Shown: in pieces, positions 6,717 to 17,400 of the stretch
Layout of the letters: every line of letters begins with the position of its first letter
Position numbering within the stretch: position 1 is the first letter of the stretch
Assembly: GCA_009776395.1 (NCBI GenBank)
Contig: WRNX01000004.1
Span: forward strand, 126-29,611
Source: Lentimicrobiaceae bacterium
Lineage (GTDB): Bacteria; Bacteroidota; Bacteroidia; Bacteroidales; WCHB1-69
Reading direction: 5' to 3'
DNA length: 29,486 nt
The notes under the pieces: model-generated
What the model saw: the letters and a program-made list of their open reading frames with translations, nothing else
Told to the model about the DNA's origin: nothing
Databases searched by the model: none
Position numbers and translations under genes: made by a program

Positions 6717-7973
6717 ATGATGCAATATATAAAAAGAATCACTGATAAAGAATTGCAGACGAAACTTAATGCAGCCGGCGCCGTTCTAATAAGAGGAGTA
6801 AAAGCATGCGGAAAAACTGAATCTGCAAAGCAAATTGCAGCAAGTACTTTAAGTGTGGATACAGATGATCAGGCATCTGTTATTATGAAAATTGATCCCA
6901 AAAGGTTATTATTTGGTAAAACGCCAAGATTAATTGATGAATGGCAGGTTCAACCCAAACTTTGGACCTATATAAGACACGAAATTGATGAAAGGCAGCA
7001 AAAAGCGCAGTTTATTTTAACAGGATCGGCGAATCCTGAGGAAAATATTAAAATGCACTCAGGAGCAGGACGATTTACTATTCTTAATATGAGAACTATG
7101 TCCTGGCAAGAATTGGGTTTTTCCTCCGGAAAGATCAGTATAGAAAGTTTGTTTTGCGGATCAAAAATTGATATTTACGATGAACCTGTTGAATTGGAGT
7201 ATATTATCGAAAAAATTATGATTGGAGGTTTTCCTACAACACTTAATATGATAACGGATCAAGCTATGGAATTGAACAGAGCATATATTGATTTGCTTGC
7301 GGAAGTAGATATGAGCAGGGTTTCAAATGTTAAACGTGATCCGATAAAAGTACGCAATCTACTGCGATCCATTGCTCGAAATACAGCTAATATAGTAGAA
7401 ATAAAAACGATAGCAGAAGATATTCATGAAAAAGAGAAGAACGATATTTCTCGCCCTACTGTTTATGAATATCTTGATGCATTAAATTGCTTAATGATTA
7501 CGGAGGAACAACCCGCATGGAATACACATATTCGCTCATCGGCTTCTTTGAGAAAAACTCCCAAAAGACATTTTACAGATGTAGCCTTATCGGTTGCTGC
7601 ATTAGGAGCAGATAAAAACTACTTGCTCTCAGATTTGAAATTTACTGGATTCTTATTTGAATCGCTTGTTACTCACGAACTAAGAGTTTATGCACAAGCA
7701 AATGACGCTAAAGTGTTTTATTATAGAGATTCTAATAATATTGAAGTAGATGCGATTGTTCAAAAACATAATGGAGATTGGATGGCATTTGAAATTAAAC
7801 TTGGGATAGGACAAATTGAAGAGGCGGCACATAATCTAAAAAAATTTATTTCTGTTATTGACACAAAAAAAGTAAATCCTCCAAAATCAATTAATATTAT
7901 TACAGGAACAGGAATTAGTTATACTCGTGCAGATGGAATTAACGTTATTTCAATAGCATCTTTAGGAATTTAG
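6717..7973 (+). CDS. AAA-family ATPase with DUF4143-type C-terminal domain
   Basis: The 418-residue protein has a Walker A motif GVKACGKT (27-34), a Walker B-like segment LIDEWQ (Asp74, Glu75) and the sensor segment FILTGSANP, which places it in the AAA_14 group. A winged-helix-like middle (about 215-265, SRPTVYEYLDALNCL) follows. A C-terminal DUF4143 part contains FLFESLVTHELRVYA and DSNNIEVDAIVQK...AFEIKLG, a PD-(D/E)xK nuclease-like arrangement. The family is very common and often multicopy in Bacteroidota; its biological role is not settled. The gene is intact, unlike the relic at 17585-18032, which belongs to a different subgroup. ATG at 6720 is an equally possible start. Two copies of AAAAGTGTAAA lie in the short upstream gap. 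Confidence 0.85.
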   Translation: MMQYIKRITDKELQTKLNAAGAVLIRGVKACGKTESAKQIAASTLSVDTDDQASVIMKIDPKRLLFGKTPRLIDEWQVQPKLWTYIRHEIDERQQKAQFILTGSANPEENIKMHSGAGRFTILNMRTMSWQELGFSSGKISIESLFCGSKIDIYDEPVELEYIIEKIMIGGFPTTLNMITDQAMELNRAYIDLLAEVDMSRVSNVKRDPIKVRNLLRSIARNTANIVEIKTIAEDIHEKEKNDISRPTVYEYLDALNCLMITEEQPAWNTHIRSSASLRKTPKRHFTDVALSVAALGADKNYLLSDLKFTGFLFESLVTHELRVYAQANDAKVFYYRDSNNIEVDAIVQKHNGDWMAFEIKLGIGQIEEAAHNLKKFISVIDTKKVNPPKSINIITGTGISYTRADGINVISIASLGI

Positions 7974-8015
7974 AGTAGATCACAAATAATAATAAATCTA
8001 ATAACATATCATTAA

Positions 8016-11000
8016 ATGGCAAATTTTCTAACACAACTTTTTGGCTCAAAAGCAGATAGAGACTTAAAAGAATTAAAACCCTATCTCGAAAAAGCGTTAC
8101 ACGCTGAAAAAAATATCACCAATCTTTCTCATGATGAATTACGTGAGAAAACAATAGAGTTTCGAGAAAAAATTAATAACCAAGTACGCGAAGAAGAAGA
8201 ACGCATCGCAGAAATTAAAAGATATTTAGATGAAAACTACGATTTGGATATCGAAGAAAAACAACAATTATACAAAGAGATTGATACTTTAGAGAAGAAA
8301 AGTTACGAAAAAACGCAAGATGTTTTAAACGAAATTCTTCCGGAAGCATTTGCCGTAATGAAAGAAACGGCGCGCCGCTTTAAAGAGAATGAATTTGTGG
8401 AAGTTACTGCCACCGACATGGACAGAAATATTGCCGCATATCGCGAATGTGTAGAAATTACCGGCAGTAAGGCAAAATTTGCAAGTACCTGGTCTGCCGG
8501 CGGAAATATGATAAAATGGGATATGTGCCACTACGACGTGCAACTTATTGGCGGTACGGTTCTGCATCAGGGAAAAATAGCGGAAATGGGCACAGGAGAA
8601 GGAAAAACGTTGGTAGCAACTCTTGCCGTGTACCTCAATGCACTGCCCGGAAAAGGAGTACACGTGGTTACCGTAAACGACTACCTCGCAAAACGTGACG
8701 CCGAATGGATGGGACTTCTCTATGAGTTTCACGGATTAACGGTGGATTGTATTGACAAACATGAACCAAACTCCGAAGAGCGCCGACAAGCCTATATGGC
8801 AGATATTACCTACGGAACCAACAATGAATTTGGTTTCGACTATCTGCGTGATAATATGGCGCGAAATATCGGGGAGCTTGTGCAACGTCCCCACAATTAC
8901 GCTATCGTGGATGAGGTGGACTCCGTGTTGATTGACGACGCCAGAACGCCGTTGATCATTTCCGGTCCCACTCCGCGCGGAGATCAACAAGAATTTGACA
9001 TTTATAAACCGATGATTGAGCGTTTGTTTAATGCTCAAAAATTATTGGTAAGCGAAATTTTAACGAAAGCAAAACAATTATTGGCAGAAAATCCCGATCC
9101 AAAGCCGGAAGAAGATGGCGCTATTTTGCTGCTCCGTGCGCATAGGGGGTTGCCCAAAAACAAAGCCCTCATCAAATTCTTGAGCGAACAGGGTATGAAA
9201 CAGTTGCTTCTGCGCACCGAAGCCTACTATATGCAACAACAAAACCGCCTCATGCCTGTGATTGACAAAGAACTCTATTTTGTGATTGAAGAAAAACAGA
9301 ATACGGTGGATATTCAGGAAAAAGGAATTGAGTTGGTTTCCCGAAGCGCCGAAGAGGCAAAACTGTTTATCATTCCTGACGTGGGTGCAGAAATTGCCGA
9401 AATGGAAAAATTAAACCTCGCTCCCCAAGATGCAATTACTAAAAAAAATGAAATTTACCGAAATTTTTCTATCGCTTCCGAGCGTATTCACACCGTTCAT
9501 CAATTATTGAAAGCATACACCATGTTTGAAAAAGATGTAGAGTATGTGATTATTGATAACAAAATAAAGATTGTGGATGAACAAACCGGTCGTATAATGG
9601 AGGGGCGTCGTTATTCTGACGGATTACACCAGGCAATTGAAGCAAAAGAAAATGTAAAAGTGGAAGCCGCCACACAAACTTACGCCACCATTACCCTGCA
9701 AAACTATTTCCGTATGTATAAAAAACTTGCAGGCATGACCGGTACAGCAGAAACAGAAGCCGGCGAGTTTTGGAATATCTATAAATTAGATGTGGTAGTA
9801 ATTCCAACTAACAGACCCATTGCACGTTTAGACTCGGAAGATTTGGTGTACAAAACAAAACGCGAAAAATATACCGCCGTAGTAGATGAAATTCTGCGGT
9901 TAAATAATGAAGGACGCCCCGTTTTAGTCGGTACTACTTCTGTTGAAATTTCAGAATTGTTATCCAAAATTTTAACAGCCAGAAAAATCAGACACAACGT
10001 TTTGAATGCAAAACTGCATAAAAAAGAGGCAGATATTGTGGCAGAAGCAGGACAAACGGGAACAGTAACTATATCCACCAACATGGCGGGTCGTGGTACG
10101 GACATCAAGTTAGGTTTCGGCATTAAAGATAAAGGCGGACTTGCCATTATCGGTACGGAGCGGCACGACTCGCGGCGCGTGGACAGACAGTTGCGCGGTC
10201 GTTCCGGTCGTCAGGGAGACCCTGGAAGTTCCCAATTTTTCGTTTCGTTGGAAGATGATTTAATGAGGTTGTTCGGTTCCGAGCGTATCTCAAAAATTAT
10301 GGATAGAATCGGGCTGAAAGAGGGCGAAGTGATTCAACACAGTATGATCTCAAAATCTATTGAACGGGCGCAAAAGAAAGTAGAAGAAAATAACTTCGGT
10401 ATTCGTAAAAGATTGCTCGAATACGACGATGTGATGAACAAACAGCGCGAAACTATCTATCGCAAAAGAAAAAATGCACTGTTTGGTGATAAATTGGCAA
10501 TTGATATTTCAGATATGTTTTACGATGTTTGTGTAAAAGTGGTGGAAAGAAATTATCATGCAAAAGATTATCAAGGCTTTGAAACGGATGTGATTACTAC
10601 TTTCGGTTGCGAAACACCTTTTACACAAGATAGATTTTTTCAAGAAAGAACCGATAAATTGGTGGATGAGTTGTATGATAAAGTATTTGAAAACTACAAA
10701 GTAAGACAGCAAATACTTTGTAAGCAGGCATTTCCTGTGATTGAACGGGTATATTTGGATAACGGCGAGCGTTTTGCCAACATCGCTATCCCGATCACCG
10801 ATGGCGTAAAAACACTCAATGTAGTGGCTCCGTTGAAAAAATGCTACGAAACACAAGGAAGAGAGATAGGTCTATCAATTGAAAAAGGGATTACGCTTGC
10901 CGTAATTGACAACGCATGGAAAGAACATTTGCGCGAAATGGATGACTTGAAACAATCGGTGCAAAACGCTTCTTATGAACAGAAAGATCCGTTATTAATC

Positions 11001-11300
11001 TATAAATTAGAATCTTTTAATCTTTTTGATACCTTATTGGAAAAGATTAACGAAGAGATTGTTTCTTTTTTGAATAAAGGCGGATTACCGGTAGAGCAGC
11101 ATACTCAGGTTCGCGAGGCGCAACTGCCGCAGAGTGAAGCGCGAAAATTGCAAACCGGCAGAAACGAGATCGGAGGGAGACAAATAACGGGCGGAAAAGG
11201 AAGTGCTCCTGTTCGCGTTGAAAAAAAGGTAGGCAGAAATGAACCGTGTCCCTGCGGCAGCGGAAAAAAATACAAAAATTGTCACGGAAGAGAAAACTAA
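8016..11300 (+). CDS. secA: Protein translocase ATPase SecA
   Basis: SecA is the motor that pushes preproteins through SecYEG. The 1094 residues include Walker A GTGEGKT (192-198), the DEVD box (299-302, within DEVDSVLIDDARTPLIISG), the second helicase domain with NMAGRGTD (689-696) and GRSGRQGDPGSS, the C-terminal scaffold, and a SEC-C zinc tail with Cys1078, Cys1080, Cys1089 and His1090. The length exceeds that of E. coli SecA (901) and is usual for Bacteroidota, which have insertions in the N-terminal region and between the DEVD box and helicase 2. Start ATG at 8016 follows a short AT-rich gap after the ATPase gene. The gene ends 21 bp from the converging gene at 11322 without an obvious terminator. 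It is essential in all bacteria studied. Confidence 0.97.
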   Translation: MANFLTQLFGSKADRDLKELKPYLEKALHAEKNITNLSHDELREKTIEFREKINNQVREEEERIAEIKRYLDENYDLDIEEKQQLYKEIDTLEKKSYEKTQDVLNEILPEAFAVMKETARRFKENEFVEVTATDMDRNIAAYRECVEITGSKAKFASTWSAGGNMIKWDMCHYDVQLIGGTVLHQGKIAEMGTGEGKTLVATLAVYLNALPGKGVHVVTVNDYLAKRDAEWMGLLYEFHGLTVDCIDKHEPNSEERRQAYMADITYGTNNEFGFDYLRDNMARNIGELVQRPHNYAIVDEVDSVLIDDARTPLIISGPTPRGDQQEFDIYKPMIERLFNAQKLLVSEILTKAKQLLAENPDPKPEEDGAILLLRAHRGLPKNKALIKFLSEQGMKQLLLRTEAYYMQQQNRLMPVIDKELYFVIEEKQNTVDIQEKGIELVSRSAEEAKLFIIPDVGAEIAEMEKLNLAPQDAITKKNEIYRNFSIASERIHTVHQLLKAYTMFEKDVEYVIIDNKIKIVDEQTGRIMEGRRYSDGLHQAIEAKENVKVEAATQTYATITLQNYFRMYKKLAGMTGTAETEAGEFWNIYKLDVVVIPTNRPIARLDSEDLVYKTKREKYTAVVDEILRLNNEGRPVLVGTTSVEISELLSKILTARKIRHNVLNAKLHKKEADIVAEAGQTGTVTISTNMAGRGTDIKLGFGIKDKGGLAIIGTERHDSRRVDRQLRGRSGRQGDPGSSQFFVSLEDDLMRLFGSERISKIMDRIGLKEGEVIQHSMISKSIERAQKKVEENNFGIRKRLLEYDDVMNKQRETIYRKRKNALFGDKLAIDISDMFYDVCVKVVERNYHAKDYQGFETDVITTFGCETPFTQDRFFQERTDKLVDELYDKVFENYKVRQQILCKQAFPVIERVYLDNGERFANIAIPITDGVKTLNVVAPLKKCYETQGREIGLSIEKGITLAVIDNAWKEHLREMDDLKQSVQNASYEQKDPLLIYKLESFNLFDTLLEKINEEIVSFLNKGGLPVEQHTQVREAQLPQSEARKLQTGRNEIGGRQITGGKGSAPVRVEKKVGRNEPCPCGSGKKYKNCHGREN

Positions 11301-11321
11301 AATTATGTACATTTACATGAA

Positions 11322-12311
11322 CTAATCTTCGTATATCACTCCCAATACTGTAGTTCCCACTACGTATAAAGTATGCTTGTCAATATTGGAGATATTGTCT
11401 TGCAGGGTATGCCAGGTTGAAACAAATCCGGTACCGGTAGTTTGATCTTGATGAATAATGTTTATCATAGGAATCTTAGCAAGTTTGTTTACATAATAAT
11501 GGTCATCGGTAATTGGATTGCTTGCCACATTTAAAAAATACTCTTTATATCCTAACTTATAGGCTGTACTCCATACTTTTGCTACAATGGATGCGGCGTA
11601 ATACAAGGAGTACCCTTCTTGATAAAACTTTGCATTCGGCGCTCCTACCATATCTAACAAAATTCCAAAATCTGCTTTATAATTAGTAATGTGTGGATTT
11701 TTTGCCCAATGTTGTGATCCGAGACACCACCAGTCGCCAGTTTCATTTTGACTATTCTTAGTTCCCCAATCCTCCGCATCAAAAAAAATAATATCCACAC
11801 CAATATTAGGACTTTTCTCTTTCAATTGTCTGGCAATTTCTAATAATAGACCCACACCGCTGGCGCCGTCATTTGCCCCGTCAATAGGTTTTTCCCTGTT
11901 GGCAAAGTCAGGATCATTGTCAGCAAAAGGTCTTGAATCCCAGTGTGCTGCCAATAAAACTCTCTTTTCTTTTTCCGGAAAAAATGAACCGATAATGTTT
12001 TTACCATTAATTTTTGTACCGTCGTAGGTAAGCGCATTAAACGGTTGTACTGTTACTTTATCGCAATATTTTTCTAATTGGGTTTGCAGAAACTGTGCGC
12101 ATTTTTTATGCGCTTCAGTATTCGGAACGCGTGGTCCAAAATCGGTTTGCGCTTTTACAAAAAAGAATGCCGAATCAGGATCAAAAACTGGAACAGAAAT
12201 CGCTGAATTCAAATCCTCTTTAACAGCGCTTTTGTTTCTATTTTTGTTTGAATCGTTGCAAGAAAAGATTAAAACTGAAATAGAAAGGATTATAGGAAGT
12301 AGTTTTTTCAT
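11322..12311 (-). CDS. Glutaminyl-peptide cyclotransferase-like M28 family lipoprotein
   Basis: The 329-residue protein has a lipoprotein signal peptide with lipobox LIFSC (Cys18). The M28 fold shows HWDSRP (His123), GANDGASG (Asp148), FFDAEDWG (Glu180/Asp181) and STWHTLQDN (His301). The last motif parallels the WHT zinc-ligand region of glutaminyl cyclases, so Asp148, Asp181 and His301 are the likely zinc ligands and Glu180 the acid/base. The enzyme would turn N-terminal Gln of exported proteins into pyroglutamate on the periplasmic side. In Bacteroidota, signal peptidase I products commonly begin with Gln, and four proteins encoded here fit that rule. An aminopeptidase function is the alternative, but the single zinc set favours QC. 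A 57-bp gap separates it from the upstream protease gene, so they may share a transcript. Confidence 0.85.
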   Translation of the reverse strand: MKKLLPIILSISVLIFSCNDSNKNRNKSAVKEDLNSAISVPVFDPDSAFFFVKAQTDFGPRVPNTEAHKKCAQFLQTQLEKYCDKVTVQPFNALTYDGTKINGKNIIGSFFPEKEKRVLLAAHWDSRPFADNDPDFANREKPIDGANDGASGVGLLLEIARQLKEKSPNIGVDIIFFDAEDWGTKNSQNETGDWWCLGSQHWAKNPHITNYKADFGILLDMVGAPNAKFYQEGYSLYYAASIVAKVWSTAYKLGYKEYFLNVASNPITDDHYYVNKLAKIPMINIIHQDQTTGTGFVSTWHTLQDNISNIDKHTLYVVGTTVLGVIYED

Positions 12312-12368
12312 ATTTTGAATATATAAGTGTAAAAAACAAAAATTACAATACTAATCTACGTTATTCCT

Positions 12369-13949
12369 TTATTTTATTAATGCCTCCTTTATCACCTCAT
12401 CCATACTATTAATAATGGGATAAAATGCCTCATCCTGATATAGATTTCTACCAATAAGCGCTTTGAGCCAAGTTGAAAGAGTGTTTTTTTCAATTGCATC
12501 TAAAGGAGGAACTGTACGGTTGCTTTTTTGGGCATAAAAATACAGATACTCATTATAAATATCATCCGTTACAATCATCTTTTTAATGAATGTTTCTGCC
12601 GATGGGTATTTTTTGATGAGTAACTCTTTGTGTTGATTGGCATAATTAAATGCAAACTGAACAATTGCACTGTGGTTAAGCGCTTGATAATATTCTGTAG
12701 AAAAATTTTTCTTTTCATGCGGAACAATGATATCGGGTGTAATTCCGCCACCGCCATACACAATACGTCCTAATTGGGTACGATACTCTATTAAGGGTAT
12801 GGTGTCGGTTTCTACTGTAAGTATTTCGTCATCTTCAATAATACGTTTTAAAAGATCATCGTAATAAGCAGTCGTTCCATTTTTGTAATCTCTTTGAATA
12901 CAGCGTCCACTTGGGGTGTAGTATCTTGAAACGGTTAATCGCACTTGCGATCCATCGGCAAAATCAAAAGGACGTTGCACCAATCCTTTACCAAAAGAGC
13001 GCCTTCCGATAATGGTTCCTCTATCATTGTCTTGTATGGCTCCTGCAAGAATTTCAGAGGCTGAAGCGCTAAATTCATCAATTAAAACTGTAAGTTTTCC
13101 ATCGGTAAAAAGTCCGTAATTTGAAGCGAAAAACTTTTCCTGTTTGGTGTGTAATCCTTTTACTGAAAGAATGAGGTTTCCTTTGGGAAGGAAATGGTCG
13201 GTAATTTTCAATGCTGCATCCAAATAACCACCTGCATTACTGCGAAGGTCTACAATAAGATTTTGCATTTTTTTATCAATCAGCATCATAAGAGCGTCTT
13301 CAAACTCTTCAGTAGTATGCGTGCCAAATTGGTCAATTTTAATGTATCCTGTGAGTTCTTCTATCATATAAGCGGAAACGACCGATTTTGTAGGGATAAC
13401 ATCTCGAATAATCTCAAAATCCAAAATATTGTTTACTTCCGGGCGTAAAACACCCACTTTTACAAGCGTACCTTTTTTCCCTCTCAGCATTTTAAACACT
13501 TGTTCAGAAGTAATTCCAATGGATGCCACCGGTTCATCATTTACAAGAATGATACGGTCTCCGGCTTTCATCCCCACTTTTTCTGATGGACCGCCGGCAA
13601 TAGCAGCCACCACCATAATCGTGTCATTCATGATATTAAATTGAACGCCAATCCCTTCAAAAGCGCCTTCCAACTGTTCGGATTGCATTTTGCTTTCTGC
13701 GGCATTGGAGTAGGTAGAGTGAGGATCTAAATGTTCTAATATGCCCCGAATAGCATCTTCCGACAGTTGTTCATGATTCACCGTATCCACATAAAAGTGG
13801 TCTATATAATAGATTAAATCGCGTAATTTGTCATAAGAATTAGTTGTAATGCGCTGTTTTTTAACCCAATAAAAAGTCATTGAGATTCCCAAAAGGAATA
13901 TCATCACAGTATATAATATCCTGCTGAATGAAAATGGGGATCTCTTCAT
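12369..13949 (-). CDS. S41 family C-terminal processing protease (CtpA/Prc type)
   Basis: This 526-residue protein has an N-terminal membrane anchor (about 8-27, YTVMIFLLGISMTFYWV) and a PDZ domain (about 90-165, IGVQFNIMND... VGMKAGDRIILVNDEPV). The S41 protease domain contains Ser296 within SASASE and Lys321 within FGKGLVQ, 25 residues apart, as in the Ser/Lys dyad of this family. SGRCIQRDY follows the active site. Such proteases trim or degrade periplasmic proteins by recognising their C termini. The C-terminal 140 residues are an extension of the kind seen in Bacteroidota paralogues. It lies 57 bp downstream of atpE on the same strand and no promoter is evident between them, so read-through from the atpE promoter is plausible. 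Confidence 0.93.
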   Translation of the reverse strand: MKRSPFSFSRILYTVMIFLLGISMTFYWVKKQRITTNSYDKLRDLIYYIDHFYVDTVNHEQLSEDAIRGILEHLDPHSTYSNAAESKMQSEQLEGAFEGIGVQFNIMNDTIMVVAAIAGGPSEKVGMKAGDRIILVNDEPVASIGITSEQVFKMLRGKKGTLVKVGVLRPEVNNILDFEIIRDVIPTKSVVSAYMIEELTGYIKIDQFGTHTTEEFEDALMMLIDKKMQNLIVDLRSNAGGYLDAALKITDHFLPKGNLILSVKGLHTKQEKFFASNYGLFTDGKLTVLIDEFSASASEILAGAIQDNDRGTIIGRRSFGKGLVQRPFDFADGSQVRLTVSRYYTPSGRCIQRDYKNGTTAYYDDLLKRIIEDDEILTVETDTIPLIEYRTQLGRIVYGGGGITPDIIVPHEKKNFSTEYYQALNHSAIVQFAFNYANQHKELLIKKYPSAETFIKKMIVTDDIYNEYLYFYAQKSNRTVPPLDAIEKNTLSTWLKALIGRNLYQDEAFYPIINSMDEVIKEALIK

Positions 13950-14006
13950 TCCTTAATTATTTTGTTGTATTTGGGCGTTTTAAGAATATGTATGTTTGTA
14001 TCTTTT

Positions 14007-14267
14007 CTACACGAAGAGGCTTAACATACACACTACAATTCCAAAGAGGGCAACACCTTCTATGAAAGCGGATGTAAGAATCATAAAAGTGCGGAGGTCT
14101 CCAGACACTTCGGGTTGTCGAGCAAGCGATTCCATAGCGCCGTGTCCAATTTTTCCAATTCCGTAGGCAGCGCCAATAGTAGCGATTCCGGCGCCAAAAG
14201 CAGCGCCCATTTTTCCTAATGCAACGCCGATGTCACCGGCGGCTTCTAATAAGGTTAGTGAGGTCAT
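14007..14267 (-). CDS. atpE: F-type ATP synthase subunit c
   Basis: The 86-residue two-helix proteolipid has a glycine/alanine-rich first helix (about 14-42, with GAAFGAGIATIG), the polar loop ARQP (49-52) and a second helix containing the ion-binding Glu70 in AFIEGVALFG. Neither a Gln in helix 1 nor a Ser/Thr after Glu70 is present; both are part of known Na+ sites, so proton coupling is more likely. Subunit c forms the membrane rotor ring. In most bacteria atpE lies between atpB and atpF; here it stands alone, between a sensor kinase and a protease, with its own clear promoter. The length and sequence look fully functional. Confidence 0.95.
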   Translation of the reverse strand: MTSLTLLEAAGDIGVALGKMGAAFGAGIATIGAAYGIGKIGHGAMESLARQPEVSGDLRTFMILTSAFIEGVALFGIVVCMLSLFV

Positions 14268-14320
14268 AAAATTTCAGATTTTAAATATTTGATTAATAAA
14301 TTTTTAAGTAAATAATTATT

Positions 14321-14350
14321 CAAAAATAATTTTTATAAAAAGAGTGCAAA
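14321..14350 (-). promoter_or_regulatory. Promoter of atpE
   Basis: Read on the minus strand, TTTG (14350-14347), 18 bp and TATTTTTG (14328-14321) match the Bacteroidota -33/-7 consensus closely. Transcription would start near 14315, giving a leader of roughly 48 nt before the atpE ATG at 14267. Confidence 0.75.
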
Positions 14351-14378
14351 AATAAAAATTTTCTTCAATTTTATATTT

Positions 14379-14411
14379 TTTAGCCCCGAAAATGGGCTAA
14401 ATCTTTTTTTT
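14379..14411 (+). terminator. Hairpin with T tract between the sensor kinase gene and atpE
   Basis: TTTAGCCC (14379-14386) pairs with GGGCTAAA (14394-14401) around a 7-nt loop, and a T-rich run follows on the plus strand. Both neighbouring genes are on the minus strand, where the hairpin is not followed by T residues. It may still insulate atpE from sensor-kinase transcription, but the direction does not fit a standard intrinsic terminator for that gene. Confidence 0.4.
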
Positions 14412-14436
14412 CATAATTATTTAAAAGTGTTCCGAT

Positions 14437-14480
14437 CCTTTCTCTCAATTGTCAATTTCCCCCGTTTCTCCTCTTTCCTT
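14437..14480. repeat. Pyrimidine-rich tract with core CTCAATTGTCAATTTCC
   Basis: This low-complexity tract starts at the stop codon of the sensor kinase gene. Its core (14444-14460) is identical at 16 of 17 positions to 18153-18169, at the end of the response regulator gene. It belongs to the dispersed purine/pyrimidine repeat family seen also at 17416, 18130, 18943 and 21976. Confidence 0.55.
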
Positions 14481-17400
14481 ACATCCAAACCTCAAACCTT
14501 GTGCCTGCCGCTTGCCCCTCTGCATCGTATAAATCTACAATTTTCAAAACAGCTTTCCGAGGCAGGTTTTTGTTGAGAATATCCAACTGCTGTTGAATAA
14601 TTTTAAGTCCCTCTTTAGTGCCTTCGGTTTTTAATGCCTGCGCATTTTCTCTGCCAATGCCGTTATCTTCTACCGTTAAAACAGTATGATTTTCTTGTTT
14701 ATAGATGCGCACGGTGATTTTGCCTCCCTCAGGTTTAGGGCGCAACCCATGTTTGAGCGCATTTTCACAAAAAGTTTGCAACACCATAGTGGGAACAGAA
14801 ATCTGCTTATCCACTTCGGGTTCCACTACTATTTCATATTCCAATTTCTCTTCAAAACGCAGTTTCTCCAAATTCAGATAAAGTTGTGTGTATTCTAATT
14901 CTTCCTGTAAAGTTCGGTATAAGGTATCGGAATTGAGCAAGGTTTGGTTAGAAAATCCTGCAAAATCGGAAATATATTTTTGTGCCAAATCAGAGTTTTT
15001 TGATATGAGATAATTGATAGAATTGAGCACATTTCCTGTAAAGTGCGGAATAAATTTTGCCTTAATTGCTCTGTGTTTCAATTGATCTATTTGTCGTTTT
15101 TCATCCTCTTTGCGCATAATTATTTTTCGGGTGTAATAAATGAAGAAAACAACAATTCCTGTTATTCCCAGAAAAATTAAAAACAATCCCACGAAACTAA
15201 GTAAAAAAGGGCGTTTGATGGTAATGAACGGCGAGTAAACAGTTTCCGACCATTGTTGTTCATCCATAGAGGCTTGCACTTCTAAACGATATTTTCCGAA
15301 AGGCAAATTTTGAAAAATAAAAGAACGTTCTGTTGAAGTGAGCCATTGGTCGCTGTATCCGTTTAATTTATAACGAAAAACAAGTTTGTCGGGGGCAGAG
15401 GGTTCTGCCAAAAGCAAGTCGAAACGCAAATAGTTTTCTTTATTTTCAAATTGTATGGATGAATTTGTGTTTACTAATCTCCAAACCTGATTTTTATCGG
15501 CGTTATAAATGGCTGCAATGTAGGGTGAATGAGGTTGTAACTGAGGGATTTTCATAATTTTTTCAGGGTGAAAACGGATAACCTTATCATCTGTTGTTAT
15601 CCAAACATAGCCCCCTTGGTCTATGCTTGCGCCGTTTAACCTAAAACTTATTATATCAAATCCATCAAAGAGGTTAAAAGAACGGGTAAAAATCTTTCCA
15701 TCTCTATGAAACTCCTTAATATCAAGGATATTTAATATATTTTTATCACCCCAAATAATAAATTTATTTTTGTAATTTAATACAAAATATACTTGTTGAG
15801 AAGAAATTTGTTGATCATTTCCTTGTGAATTTTCTGCAAAAAGTCCGGATGGAGTTCCTTTCCACAGGATCCCTTTTTCATCTAAAGCCATAGCAGTTAT
15901 TCCGGAATATAAACGTGTGGTAGTGTCATTTACAATTTTTTGATTATCTTCATCCAACCACGCCTCACTGGTCCAAGTGCCGAGACGCAATCTCTGATTA
16001 CAATCTCTGCAAATAGATATAATATGTTTATATCCAAATAGATAAGATATATCTTCTCCTGCGGCGTTCAGAGCATTTAAAGTAGCCGCGCCTTCCGTAC
16101 TTCCTCCATAGTAGAGAACGTTTTCGCGGGAATCGAAATACAGGGCAAGTGAAGTACTGTTTGAGATTAATTCTATTTGATTCTCATTTCCTTTTTTGGG
16201 GTCAAAAATGGCAACACCACTGTTGGTGGTCATAAAAATTCTTCCTTGTTTATCTTCGCAAATAACTTCATTTCCAACGAATCTTTCAACAGTAAAATTT
16301 TTATTGTTATAAATAATTTTCTGTTGATGTATATTTCCTTGTTTATCAATTTTATATATTCCATTTTCTGATGAAACCCAAATATTTTTTTTTGAATCCT
16401 CAAAAACACCCGCTACCATAGTATTCTTTTTCAAATCTAAATCCAATCGGTAAGATTCAAAAAAGAATCGAAAAATTTGATTCACGCCATCATTACCCCA
16501 AAACCAAAAATTGTTGTCTTTATCAATCAATAATCCTGCTGTATGCAAAATATCTGATGGAAAAATAGAATATCTACGTTCTTTTAAATCTAACAAACGA
16601 GCAAAATAGTCATCGTTTAATATCAAACAATTATCGTTAAATCGTTCTACATAATCAACACTTGTATTCCATTGTGAAATATATACCAACCGAAGCGTAT
16701 CATTATTTATAAAACACTGATAAAGATGATAGGATACTTTTGAATCTGATTTTTTAATTAGGGTTCCAAAACCATCATTTTGTTTTGTTTTTTTAAACCA
16801 AAATAACCGATCCCCTGTTTCCATCTCGGTTGTATGCACCATTTGAATTGTATCATCATCTATCCGATAAAGATTTAATTGCTGATTGGCTATTTGAGGG
16901 GCAATTCCATATATTTTTTGATCTGAAATATAAGGTTGAATATGAGGTAATTGATTTGCAAACTTGATATAGGTTTTAGTTTTTAAATCGAAAATTAATA
17001 TTACATTACGTTCCTCATTGTTTTTAACAGCGTGAACACAATTAAACAAATACATTTTGTCTTCAAATGTTAATATTTCTGTTCCGTTAATACGATAATC
17101 ATCGGGTAAAGGGTAATCTTCAATGGTATTGTCGTGATGTAGAAACACTGTGGCTCTTTCTGAAACCACATACACCGTTGATTCATACTGATTAATATAA
17201 ATCACTCGGGATGAAATTTTCAGATCTTGATGACTATAATTATCAAAATTCAGTCCATCAAAACGGTTTAACCCGTCAAAAGTTGCGAACCACAAATATC
17301 CATAAGAATCTTGGAAAGCTGTTATTCCTTCGGAAGGGGTCAGCCCTTCTCTAACTCCGTAATGGCGGTGAACGTAAGCGTGTGTCCATTGTTGAGGTTG

